A DNA stretch of 64,000 nucleotides from Glandiceps talaboti (Eukaryota > Hemichordata > Enteropneusta > Spengelidae), in the NCBI RefSeq assembly GCF_964340395.1, contig NC_135558.1, positions 6,231,001 to 6,295,000 on the forward strand. The letters are read 5' to 3'. Made by a program: the position numbers and the translations under genes. Shown piece by piece: positions 40,701 through 55,100 of the stretch (position 1 is its first letter; each line of letters begins with the position of its first letter). Below the pieces are notes generated by a model. The model had not been told where the DNA came from. It did no database searches and was given only the letters and a program-made list of their open reading frames with translations.

Positions 40701-43700
40701 CATATCGATATCAATAATCATTCTGGCAGGCCAGAGCACATATTTCTGGTGACGCAATGAAATAAGTACCTCTTGGCAGGTATGTTGATGACGGTGCCAT
40801 AAAGAGGCCAATGGTTTACAACTTTGCATCAATATATACAATTGAGTTGTTCATGCAGCCAACAAAATGAAATGTAAACAAAACAGTATCTTTCCCATCA
40901 TCAGTAGTGTAGACTCCAGGCTATGGATTAGCAAAGGTCCTTGTACATTTCAATGAGACTGAAATTGAAACATAGCCTTTTAGGGTGTTTCAGAAATTGT
41001 TTGACTGGTACAGTTTCTGTGTTCTGTATACAGACAAATCCATGTCTAAGGTCGTGTAGCATCAGACACAGTATGAAATTGAAACACTGGGTGATGGCAT
41101 CATAAATAGTTTGAATGGTACGTACGGTTTCTGTGTTCAATGAACAGACATGTCCCTATCCAAGGACTTTGCTTAATAGATTCATCTAATATTTCTTGGC
41201 TTTTGACAGTAGTCCAGGAAGACCACACAGATGACAGACACAAATAATCATGAACCCTAAAAGTACACATACAATGTACAATGCAGGTGCTGTAATGCTT
41301 AATTATGCGAGAATGAATGTTCGTGGAAACTGGTTTCATACTTAGTAATGAAAATTTCTACTCACAGAGTCAAAAAATAAGTTTAGGGTTACCTTGGCTG
41401 TAATGTAGTGCTTAATATTTAATTTTAGTCTCCAAGTGTACAAATGAAATCAAAAGAATCCAAGCACAAACAAAATTATGGAAGATGGTTACGGGGGGGA
41501 AAAAGCAGTCATGTATTGGTTTTGTTTTGCTCCAATATAAATATGAAATGTTTCAGTTTCATTTTGAGTTTATGACGGGAAACATGTTACTCTCATTTGT
41601 ACGATATAATTTATTTTACAACATAAATAATGCCAGCAAAACTGAAATGTGGGCTTTCATATTTGTACACCATAGCTTGTAAAGGACAACGCCACTCTAC
41701 AAAATAAACATTTACATAAACTATGGGCTCTGGAAAGTCATTTCATGATGTTACATCATCTACAATTTGCGATTTCAGAGAAACGTCAAGTTGATTACTT
41801 GCCTTTACATATTTATAGGGTATCTTTGCTATGGGCTGTTGCATCATGGGAGTCAGCAGAAGTGATGTATTCAATGGTTGAACACTGAATATTCATGAGT
41901 ACTGAATGCCTATATCCTGCAGTGTAAAACATCTCTTGCGAATATTCATTGTGCAACCATGAATTTATTATTTCTGCTGACTTCCATCTTGCGTTGAGAA
42001 ATCTATCATCTATAATATAATAAACTTGTTATAATTATACAGATCCTGTGAAATGAATATGTATAGAAGTTGATTTAACAAAACTGAATATGACACTGAA
42101 ATCTAAAATTACAGGAATGTCAGTTACATGTAGAGGAAGAGACAAACATGCCTGTGAATTTGACATATGGTATATATCCATTTTATTTTGTGAACAATTA
42201 CATGTAACCTGGATATAGTACAATGTTTATATTACATTCTTGTAACTATCATTGTGGGTTAATGGACTATACAGACAGACTTGGATAAAAAAATGTTATT
42301 CCTAGACTGTACATGTATATATATCTGTGGTGTGATGTTAATGTGCTTGACATAACTGGAATACCAATCATCAGTCCATAGTTTTGCCTGTCTACTGGCT
42401 GGATCTGTGACTCTGCTATATTTGCTGGATCTATGACTATGATACACACATGTACACTCGCAGGATATGTGACTCCGCTACACTCACTCCATCACTACCT
42501 GGAGAATGAATTATTGGATAGTGCAGTGAGCAGTGTAGCAGAGTCACAGTACCATTGAATAGAGAAGCTAGTCCATCGTCAAATTGTTGCACTTATTACA
42601 CATTCAGTAGAGTCGAGGTTGTCTACAATATAATTACATGTACATCGCACTGCTGGTTTCATTTAATACTGAGGGCATGAATTCTTAGCTACTGAATGTG
42701 TGTGCGTATATATTTATTGGCCATACTGTAAATTATGTATCTTAGCAATTTTGTGTTAAATAAACTATGCAATTACACTAATATATGCAATACTATGCTG
42801 CACTATATTGACTCCTGCTTCATTTGAAAACGATCAAACTAAAAGTGGTATTTTCTGCTAAAAACACGAGTGGAAAACAGAAACAAGAGATATTTGGTAA
42901 AACTTGCATATCTTTCCATACCCTGCACTTTAATTTGGCGAGGAATCCCTGTAAAATACCTTGGGAATTCTTTTTAGCAGCTTAATTGTTGCCTTTATCG
43001 AAAACACTGATAGGGAACAAGCAATCTGGTAAAATGACTAGGTACTGCAATTAGATTTTACCTAGTACTTTAATACATGTACCTGAACAAAAAGATTGGC
43101 AGGAAACCCTGGTAAAATGACTTATAAAATTCAGGCAGACTTGACCTACTTACTACCCTTTCATAAACAGCGGTAGGAAACCAGGTAAATAATGACTGGG
43201 GAAGTCAGGTAGATTTTACCTACTTTATCCTTAATAAAAACAACTTTCCATCCTTAATGAAAAAAAAACACTGGGAGAGAACCCTGTGTAACATAACTAG
43301 TAAACTCAAGGAGATTATATACATATTGTTATGCGTACTGGTAGGAACACTTGTATAATGACTATGTGGAACTCAGGTAGATTATATACATATTGATATA
43401 CACTTTTACCAAAACACTGGTAGGGAACCCTGGTGTAATGACTATGTGGAACTCAGGTAGATTATGTACATATTACTATACTTACTGGTAGGGAACTCTG
43501 GTGAAATGACTATGTGGAACTCAGGTAGATTATGTACATATTGCTATTCTTACTGGTAGGGAACTCTGGTGAAATGACTATGTGGAACTCAGGTACATAT
43601 TACCTTTCTATTTTAATATCACTTGTTGTAAGAAAAACACTGGTAGGTAACCGTCGGAAAATGGCAATTTTGATCTTTGGTAGGAAACAAAAACACTGCC

Positions 43701-44431
43701 TGAGTGTGTACCATAGTAGTGATGCATGTAAACTTAACATCCTTTTAGCTAGATCTGTTTCTGTAATCAGCTGTAGAACAGGATGTACTGATGTAATAGT
43801 GTCAGAACTGAACATAAATATACCACAATGTGACATTGCCGGATTTCCTCAAATTCCTGTGTTGCTATTTTTACCACTTAATTGCAGGAATGAAGTACAT
43901 TGTGTGTCAAGATCGTTTTGTGTGTCTATTTATTTACATCATCCTATTTAGAACTTATTAATATTATCATCTGTCTTTCCTTGAATTTGTGCATACATAT
44001 AATGACTAAAGTAGCCTATGTGTATAATTAATGATATTGGAAGCTCAACTTTTTTCTTAGCTACTTGTTCAATAGACTGCAAGATATGTTGTGTCGTTCC
44101 ACTCTCACCAGCCTCCTCTTACCAATGTGTGAGGGCGCCTCGTGACAGCGTACCTTACAGACTACTTGTACAATGCATTCCAAGAAATTTATAATAAATA
44201 ACCACTTTCACACCTTGATGGTAGTTGTACAGGACTTTTTACTCAAGTATACACGTCGTCACACAGTAGGGTAATGTCGTATCTGCTATAATTGTATAGC
44301 AGAATATACGATGCGTATCTGACGCAATTATGTATACAAAAATGTATTTGTACAGGTATGTTGTATATGTTGTATGTATAATTATGAACATATGTAGCAT
44401 AAAATGGAAAGGACATGCACAAACATGTACG

Positions 44432-44477
<46 letters not shown>

Positions 44478-47400
44478 CACACATGTTGCCATTGAAAAAA
44501 TGATCACATGTTTTGGTAACGGTTAGTTTGTATACATTTAAGTCTAGATGCTATCCATATACTTCAGATCTCAAGATCTTTCTCAGAGATTTGAAGCCAC
44601 AGATAGCCTTTAGACTAATATACAGACGAAATATCTCATTTCACATGTGTATGTGCACAATGGATTGTATTCAAATTTTGTACATGAAGTAGTCAACCAG
44701 AAGTCCAGCCTCCTTGGTTTTATTCTGTGTTACTGTGTTATACTCAAATGTTGGAATGTATGAATGGACTCAAACATATTGCATATTCAGTATTCAAAAT
44801 TGAAACCACATAGATTTGTAAATTCATACCCTGTAGGGTTTTGTCCTATTAAAAAGCAGTGTGATAGTGTCCTTTTTGATTGCAGCATTCTATTGGTATG
44901 ATGTGTGGTGCCATATGGCAAAGCCATTACATGAATGTCATGCATCTAGAGAACAGCTGTACCTTGCCCTTGGAAAATCAAATCAAATCAAAATATATGA
45001 ATAACCAGCCAAGCATGTAAATTGAACCATGTAAAATCACCATGATATATGTATCAAAATCAGTCTTCAATATTATACAGTTTGCAGTATGATATGCAAG
45101 TATTTTGGGATAACAGAGGTCCAGAGATTTAATATATGTGATACCTAAATAATGGTAACCATATAGTTTCACTAATTATTCAACAATTATGCAAATCAAT
45201 ATGCAAATTACAATGTTAGTCATATGTAAATTATTATGCAAATTTTGTCAATTACTTATAAAATGACATTGTATCCATTAGTGGTCAATATTATCCATAG
45301 GTGGTGTTACAGTAGGGATAAGTTCTTAAATATTGAGCAAAAGCTTCGCCATGTTAAAACTGTACAAGTTTGTAACTTCGGTATCATTTTTTGATCAGAC
45401 AACCACAGTCTATTCACCGAAAACTTAATATACCAATAATCAGACATTGTACATAGTAATCAGTGGTCCATCATATCCATTAGTATTGTAATAACAGGTT
45501 TAAATTGTGATCAACGTTGAGGGCGCTGATTTTTTTGGGTGTGAACCCCCAAAATATATTTGATTTGATATACTGTGTATAGACGTACCAAAAATCTTTT
45601 TACCCACAGGCAATGCAATACTAATCTCTGTGTAAGATATTACAAGTACATGTAAGTTATTGTACCTAAAAATAACATTCTAGTTGCAGCTAGTGCAGAA
45701 CCATCACTCTTTTAAATTGAACCCAGGAAATAAAAATAGAGAAGGAGAAGGCTTTAATCATAACCTTTTGACAGGAAAAACATTAACTGGTGATAGATAA
45801 AGGAAATTTTCACTTTCAGTGGGAGTCCCTAGATACACTTTATCATCTTGTATCAGGCTCTAAGATTATTGCAAATGGAAAACTGTCTCCTAAGAAATTT
45901 ATGATGTCAAAGTTACAGCCTTTGAAATACAAATGTTAGCAGTACAGGTGTTTATGTTGTGTGCCATCTCGTCTTTAAGTTTGTGTGACAATTGAAATGA
46001 AATTGGACAAGTCGGTATAGTGTCTCCTAATGTATTAAACCTTTGCCAACCTTTAAGCATCTCCTACTTTCAACAGATCTTTCACTAGATTAAAGCTGCG
46101 ACACAGATGTTGTAAGCTTTTTTTAAGGCTTCAAGGCTTTTTTTGGTTCTCTACTGTAATTACATTGTATCTTGTTTCTACATTCCACCTTACATGTATT
46201 TCAGCTGCATTCACCATCGTTTACATTCATTTCATTATCATATAGACCTTTCCTAATTTTGAGTGGCATTCAGCTAGTCACTCAATCATATAGACCTTTC
46301 CTAACTTTGAGCTGCATTCCCCTAGTCACTCATGTAGACCTTTCCTAACTTTTTGATACATTTAGTCACCCATATAGACCTTTCCTAAATATGTGCTGCA
46401 TTCAATCACTCATATAGACCTTTCCTAGATATGTGCTGCATTCAAATAGTTTCATAATAGACCTTTCCTAGTTTTGTGCTTCATGCAAACCTTTTCTGAC
46501 TGCAGTTATTCATCACATTGTAAATTTTTCAACAGACCTTCACTATACATGTACACATCTTCCTAAATTCTCCAACAGACCTTTCTCACTCGATATCGAG
46601 TTCACTCATCTTTTCCAATATACCTTAGTACTTCATTTCACGCAGTTTATCTAATAGATCCTGTCCAGTCATGCTTCACCACACAAGTACTGATTCAAAT
46701 AATCTACTAGAAACAAATTTATAGATGACAACATACATATAGCTTGAGGCAAGAGACTGTACATTTTATCATCTCAAAGCAACGTATGAAATAAATTTTA
46801 GTTTCAGGCAACAGACTGTACATACATATTTAACATCAATTCTAGGCATAAAACAAATTTGGAGATTAAACTCTGCTGTAGGCAACAGACTGTAAAATTA
46901 GCATCTAAAGCTGAATGTAATACTTAGATCAATGGGTATTTTATCTGTATAATTACATTATGACTACCTGTACATGTAGATCCAATTTGTTATGTATCCT
47001 TTGCTATGACTAATCAAGACACGTTTACAGACATTCGTTGGGTGTACATGTGTTATATAAATTGTAATCATGTTAATATGCAAGTCAGTGACCGACCAAA
47101 GTCTGATTAAGAGAAATATTTTGAACAACTTTTACGTACACGTGTACAGTAAAACGATTTATTGTGAGAAATATTTTCATTCGGATTATTTTCAACTGAA
47201 AATAAACCAGAAGAAATATTTTTAGCATGGATTGCTATGCCAAAGTACACTATTAAAGCTTCACTTTGTTCATTCATGACTCATACTTCTATTTTCAAGT
47301 TGAATTTTCTTTTTTTCTTTTTAAAGCTCACATTACCTTTGTATATTTAAAGCATTGGAATTTGAATACAAGTCTGAGAGAATGTATCAGATATACACCA

Positions 47401-50400
47401 CTGACTTTTAAATGTTATTCCCCAATATTTATTTTCCATTCAGCCAAGGAAAAAATGAGTGACCTAAGGGGGCTTGTCACTAAGAATCGCCAAACAAGTA
47501 TCCCTAGGTCAAGTGTATTTTCCAGAAAATACTCATGACCACCTAAAGGGTTGCCACTTCAAGTCGCCAAACAAGGGGTGACAAAGCCCCCTTAGGTCAC
47601 TCATATTTTCCATGGCTGAATGAAGAAAAATATTGGGGAATAACATCCAAATATAGTTAGGGAGCAGACTTTAAAAAGTGCATGATGTGATTATACATAC
47701 TAGATATAAATAGCTTAGAAGAAGCTCAGGTGTACAGGGATGAAATGGGAATTTAGTTTGAATTATCAAACTGGCAATAATTAACGATAGGATACTACAG
47801 TATGTTATATTTAGTGTACGGACAAATTAGTAAATTGATTTTCATTACTTAATATAGGTCACATATAGGAAGAGAAGAGGGCTTATATTTTTAGGATTTT
47901 TGAAGTGTACATGGGAACACCAGTTTGTAAAAATGTACCATCATGTCTTTGATATGACTGGTATACCTTGTATTTTGTATATATTCCACTGAGTATTATA
48001 GTACAGTCTAGGGAGAACCTACCACTTCAAAATTCTCACATGAATTGAGTTTTTCATATCATGAAATCAGCTGTAAAAGGAAACACTTTGATGTACCCGA
48101 TGCAGTGAAAGCACAGCAACAGTCAATTTATATTACAAAATACACCATCCATGTCATGTTTTATTGCATTCTGTTGTCGTAAAATGTTGATGATAGTGAG
48201 ATTAGTTTACTATATTTTAACTCTATCCAGGGAGATTCAACTGTATTTTGTGCTCATCTGTAGTAGAACTGTGTCTTATCAGAGGCTATATTTTATCTTG
48301 TTGTCATGTAATTTTACCTCTATCTAGTCACTTGGACATGAGGGGAATTAGAACTATAGAGTTCAGAAATTGGATTCTTGACTCAATTCTCAGTTCATTT
48401 GAATACTGATGAGATCATCCAAATAAGTATGTCAGGTCAAGAACATACAGTGTCACGTACATTACCGTTCCCACTTGTGGTTTTGTAGTTTACAGCCTAT
48501 GTATGTGGGTATTTCCACAGATTTGACTTTCCACTCAAGTACACTAAAAGCGACAGAAATGAAAGTGAATTCCAAATCCTGTATACCCATTACCTGTATA
48601 CTACATGTACTTGACATTAGATGGCTCTATTTTCATAATATACAATGTACTTGTGCTGATTCAGGGATTACAACTTTTTGTCAAAACCTACTATACCAGG
48701 ACTAGTGGAAATTGAAATCCACTCTTGGAAATCTACTAGTCCTCATTTAGTTTCTTATAAAGTCTGTTTATGTACATATATCATATTTCACTCAGGACTG
48801 TATATAGTAAAATGTAAGTTTGATCTTAGGCAAGGGCAAAACGTCACGACGTATCTCACAGTCTAAATGTAGGTTTGATCTTTCTATAAATAGCAATGCT
48901 TCAAGATATGACTATTACACAGGCTAGAAGTTACATGATTACACTCTTGTGGTACCAGTATATGTTTTTGTAACAATGGTAGACCAGCTAAAGTAATACA
49001 TTGATATTGTCAGGTGATAGTTACCAGTATTACTATCTCACTCCACAAGTGATTACTAGTTCGCAATTTGTCTATTTGACTACGTGGAGAGAGATAGAGA
49101 TTGTAGAAAGTGGGCCTCAACCCACACATATAGTTTCTAGACTAAAGTGACACCAAGTGTTGGAATACAGTTTCAAAATCTGAGACTGTGTCTATACATA
49201 CATAGGTGTAGTACTTTCAAGGTGGTGATCTGACTCTTGTAAATTGTCAAAATGTAGGTATGATCCATTTAATAGCAATACATGTACCAGTTCAGGTTAT
49301 TAGACTCTATTACTTGTTGATTGGTACATAGGTTTTGAATTAATGTCTGCTCCAGGTGCTATGATTGGTTCCACTTTTACAATCTCACATCTTTACAAGT
49401 GATGATAGGTGGGTAAAATAGCCTCATTTTGTTGAATCTGTGCAGGCTTCAGATTACAAGTGGGTGAAATTTGTCAATTTTACAGAATAAAGTACAAATG
49501 CATGTAGTCAGTGCTATCGTGTACCACTAGAAACCTATATTACATTGCCAATTAAGCTGTATTTTCTATCTCACATCCAAATGATGGTTGGGTAGGTGGA
49601 TAAAGAGTAGCTTCATTCTTGTCATATAGAATCTCTCCAAACTATGAGTAGGTTATTTATCAATTTTACAGAATAAAGTATACAAATGCAAGAATTCAGT
49701 GCCATGTCACACCTGCATTGTCAATTAAATCAAATTTTATGTCTCCCATCTTTATAGTATAGTTGATGGATAAATACCAGTATGTAGGTAAAAAGCAGCT
49801 TACTAGGGGTTTACTAGACTGTAAGAGTAAGATACATCGTACTGCCCCTCACTTCCCCCCTCCTCCCCTCCTCCCCCCCTCTCGGTTGACCGATGTGTAA
49901 GGGCGTCCCATCACGGCATACCTTACAGAGTAGGGTTTACTTGTCAGTTTGGCAGAAAGTACAAATGTGTATATTCAGTGCCATCCCACCATAAACCTAC
50001 ATTATTGTCTAGTCTATATTTTATTATAATCTCAGCATTCTACATGTATATGAAGTAATCATGACATGAGCAGCAGTATAATTTGGAATATCTTTTTATG
50101 AGACACTAGGAGTCTTGTCGTCTGTCATATCAAATGTGGTGCCAGCAGACCTAGTCTTGTGTAGTTACTCTTGTCAATTTGACAAACTATAGTGTGTTAA
50201 AATCAACTTGTGACGTACAGTTATCAATAATTCAGTCGTACTTGAGTCATTTATGCCATTGTGAATGATGGAACTTTAATAGTCATGTAAAAGTACTGCT
50301 TCTCATTTTAAGAAATATCACGTTTTTTTACTTCTGAGAAATTAGTAAAAATTGACTTCACCTTTTCTGATTAGAGGTTATTGTCAAACTGCTAATTTAA

Positions 50401-52129
50401 TTTGTGTTGGATATTGTCTAGATTTGGTAATTGAAAAGTAAGGATGTATAATTGGATGACTGTTACCATGGTAACTAACTAGTTAAATGTCTTGTTTCTA
50501 AGACTTTTGAATTGTGAGATGTGTGTAAGGTTGACATGTTGGTATTTTATACACATCACTGATTTTGATGTTAGGGCAGCAAGTAGATTAAAATATACCT
50601 GTTTTCCCAGGTATCGGTATTTTGCCGGGGTTCTCTACACAAAAACATTGTAGTACAGTATAGGGTATAATATCATTGAAAATGCAAAGAAAAAATGCAA
50701 TGTTTACCTGATCTCCCTACCACATGCACACACACAAACACATGTTCTTAAAACATATTTAATCATCGAAAGACAACAAATTCCTTACTACAGCTATTAA
50801 AAAAAAAAACATTCTTGAGAAATACACAATCATGAAAATGAACATCTTGCATACGCTCTAGGTATGATTGGGTCTCGACTTTTGTATACCTTGTTCGGTT
50901 CATTCAAGACCTTTGCTCAAATCACTTTTTGTAGTAGTCTGATGTAAACCATACAATGTCAGGTGAAGACATGGTAATTTGTCCACGGTCTAAAGAAGTA
51001 TGGTTTGAAAACTGACATTTCAGTAATGACCTGTCTCAATATCTGGTTATGTATGTATATCACATACTCACCAACCAAAACATGTCAGGATAGGTATGCA
51101 ACTCATAAAATCTAATATTGGGGGTTTTCTGTACTAAGACTCTTTGATTAAAGAGCCCATTTACAAATGTATTGGAAACAGTTGTGTTATCTTGTATCGT
51201 TGACAAACCATAGACCCTTCATGAAGGGTGATTGGGTCTTGACTTTTGTATATCTTGTTAGGGTCAAGACCTTTGCTCTAATAACTTTGTGTAGTAGTCT
51301 CAAATCACTTTGTGTAGTAGTCTGATGGGTCTATCGACAAACTAACCCATTATTACTCTCAAGACCTGGTTTCAAGTTCTTTTTATTTGTTGGTCATACG
51401 ATAGTTGGAGTAGTCCTTGTGTCCAACGAACTCTAAGACTCTTGACTAAAAACGTCTTATTTCATTCTTTTTTCCAGATTCTCCGCAAAAATCCAAGTCC
51501 AAGAAGACGGGAACATTGAAGAGGACATTCAAGAAACTATTTCCTGGATCTCCTCAGACCCGTCAGAAACATGACCGTAATTTGAGTCAAAGTTATACAG
51601 ATGTGGATGGAATTGAAAGAGGTGATAACAAACCATTGATTGAAGATGCCAGTACAAAGGTAAGCAACCACCTGTCAACAAATGTAATTTTGGATATTAT
51701 GTTATGTTACAGTATAGACAGTAGAGATGACATCATTCTTGAATAGCATCAATGGGATTAATTTCAGAATGGGATGCCAAACGACTTGTCTTGATCAGCT
51801 GATAGTTTTCCTTTGATGTTTGTCGCAGTCGCGCGTCCTTTTCTTCTCCACTGTCTATGGTTCAAGTTGTAGATTTTTTGTAATAGATGACTAAACTAAG
51901 AAGCTGTGAGCATTTACAAGCATTATGTATCTCCAAAAATAGGATAAAAAGTGTTTTTCATGTCTAATGAAAAAGTCAAGAAATGGCTGATAGTGTGAAG
52001 GATATTTTACCTCTAGTATGCAACTTAGGTTATATAAGCATGACATTGTAGTGATCATCCTTGGCTAGGGTGAATTGAAATCACTTTCCTTTGTGTGTTG
52101 TGTGTGCCTATGTTTGTGTTTGTGCATGT

Positions 52130-52163
<34 letters not shown>

Positions 52164-55100
52164 TGTATGTATGTATGTATGTATGTATGTATGTATGTAT
52201 GTATGTATGTATGTATGTTTGTATATATATGTGTGTGTGTGTGTGCGCGTGTGTGTGTGTGTTTGTGTGGGGGGGGAGATGTATGTCTGTGTCTTGCAAA
52301 GTGAAATGTAGGATTAGAATAACAACATTTTCAATGATCTATTCATCGTTTTCAGAATATTGACAAGCTGAAGAAACAACAAGATCATGTGTGTTGTGCT
52401 GTAAATTGGTTTAAACGTGAGTAGAGTTCCATAATTTGTGACTTGACATTTACTACTGGTATAATAATATAGAAAACAATATTAACTGCATTGCCAGTTA
52501 TTTCTATGATTTGTATACTAAATTGATCATGTGATACAACACAACTAAAATATAGGAGTACACCCCCTGATGATGCTGACGAGACATAAGTGAAAATTTT
52601 GGATTCACTTCCAAGAAGTGTTTTGACTGTACGAGTCGAAATATTCATTAATTACTTTCAAAAAAGTATTGTTAAAAAAAAAATAACTTTGATTTGGAAA
52701 TTTTAAATGTTGATTATTTTTGGTTTTACAGACACTGTTGACAAGAATACTCTTGTCATGTTAGAAAAATCGGCCAGTGAAGTACTGAAAGCTATCTCTG
52801 ATTTGTTCAATCAGTTGAGTCAGCTTAGTATTTGCCCATTTCAGGAACAAAGGTAAGAATGCACCAATTGGAGACCCAAATACTGTCACATGATATGTAT
52901 TTGGCATATGATTGGCAGATAGTTTTAAAAACATGAATAATTAATCAGTTCAATATTTTTGCCCATATTTGGAATGGAAAAGTTTGGAATATTCCAAATG
53001 GAGATATAAATAGTATCATGTGATACAAAATAAGAAGTATGATTGGCTGATAGGTTTAAAATGCATGAATAAACTATTGGGATTCCAAATGATATCTAAT
53101 TTTTTTTTTCTTTTTTCACCTCGATAGCTCTACCTTGATGTCAAGTCATAACCAAGTGTACCAAAGTCTTGCCAAGTTGATACGTTGGGCAGATAAATTA
53201 TTGATTCATGGACCATCAGGCAATGAGAATAGTAAGATAGATGACGTTACATCAGCTGTATGTGAGGGCATCAGAGAACTAGTGCGTTTATCGATTGAAA
53301 AGTTGAAAGATAAAGAGGCACGGAAAGCTGTCACATCCCCTAATACTTTAAAAGTGGATAGGTAAGACATGATGGTATCATTTTCAGACATAAGAAAGGA
53401 CTATGTAGATATCTCTCAATATGCTTTCCATTCGTTGATTATGTGGTCCTTTAAATGAAAGTCGTGTTCACCTGTTGCTGGTTCCAAGATGCAATGTGTG
53501 CCTTCCCCTACAATACCATGTAAGTGCAAATAGTTGTGCACACACTCCTCGGAGGAATGGTTGTCACCTGACCTTAATACCCTGTGTAAATTATTTGTTT
53601 TATTGCTGCAGTATAGTCATCACACTACTGAAAAATAATCTCTATCCTTTCATTATGAAACTTATTGCAAATTAATGTAATAAAGAAGAAAAAAAAAAAA
53701 AGACCGCCATGCAGTGCATTTTGGAACTGGAATATTGACTATATGGATATACTGAGTACAAGATCTTGAGGATATGAGATGTGATTTCACTTTCAATATA
53801 ATGTGTATACCCATGAAAGGCCTCACTGCTGTCAGACGTGTTATGGAAATACATTCCAGTAATTGATTATTGTCATGTTGATTTTAAACTTTAACAATCA
53901 TAAATAAATGGTATTCGGAGAATGGCTTGAATGAAGAGCAACCTGTTTGTAAAGTTCACTTTTTAGGAAAGTCCTTCAGGTAGCCATTATATGCAGGTTT
54001 GCATATTGTATTTCAGAACTAAATATGTGTAATGCTAATCATGAAGCATGGATTTGCATACTAATAAGCTAATTTGCATAATGCAAATCAAAATTAGAGT
54101 TGATTGGAATGTCACATATGTTAACAATGAAAAAAAGAACTTATACATGTACTACCCAGATGTAGTTTACTGACAAATTAATCATGTAATCTAGTTATAT
54201 AGACTATCGTAGTAGAATAATCATATAGATATGCGTGAATAAGCTGGTCAATGAACCTTTCCAGTAAAGTATGCCCTCTAGAGTTAAAGTAGATTGAATA
54301 GATGAAAATATTGGCTGAACATGATCAGTATGTTAATTGATATAGTAGGAATCATACCAAGTAACTTTTTGATCTGTAAGAACAATGAACAGTAGTGAAA
54401 TTCTTATAAACATTGTAATGGCATATTACCTATATGGAATATATTCATAACTCAAGTGATATACCAATTGATAGAAAATTACTGCACACTTCTCCCATGT
54501 AAAGTAAGAGCACTCAGGCACACAAAGTGGAAGTCATTCCATATGCATCATACTCCTATCATACCACTAGAGGGCAGACTTTACTTAGCATTGAAGGTCC
54601 ATTACCACCAGTGGAACCTATTACCCCTGCTATTAAATTTGATTTGCTTACTTGGTGTATTGGCATTGACTCATCAATTCATTCTTCATTTACAGTAGAA
54701 TTCACTGGGAAGCGATGTCATCAAATCGTATCCTACCCTAATTCCATATTATTTTCACTATGTCATCCTCGCTTTTCAGCAATAACAGGCAACATCGTTC
54801 ATCACTCCCCGAAATACCACTTACGCCCAAAGAGAAGGATACTCTGAGTACCCCTCTGTCTGCCTCCACCGATTTGTTAGACCGTGTAGGCTTGGAAGAC
54901 ATCCCACCACCCAAACCACCCTTACCAAAGCATAGAATCACTCCATTGATTATAAGCAATGGGTAAGTTAAAGTGTGTGGTATGAAATGTCCCTAAAATA
55001 AGCATAGTGTGTATTGTACTCTCTCTACTACTCTGTCCACTTCCTCTTGATTGTAAGTCCATGGAAAACATCCCATCAACCAAACTAAACTACCCCACAA

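Larger units (their letters stand above)
10752..51477 (+). other. RAPGEF1: RAPGEF1 intron 1 (40,726 bp)
   Basis: GT-AG ends in matching phase 1 join exon 1 to exon 2. Every other intron here is 275-1418 bp. No convincing gene or tRNA was found inside on either strand. Contents are listed separately: degenerate tandem arrays, small inverted-repeat elements, presumed LINE tails and motif clusters. Confidence 0.85.

Noticed and set aside
43532-43951. 139-codon + strand frame
   Set aside because: It begins inside a 68-bp tandem array and has no recognisable domain or splice context.
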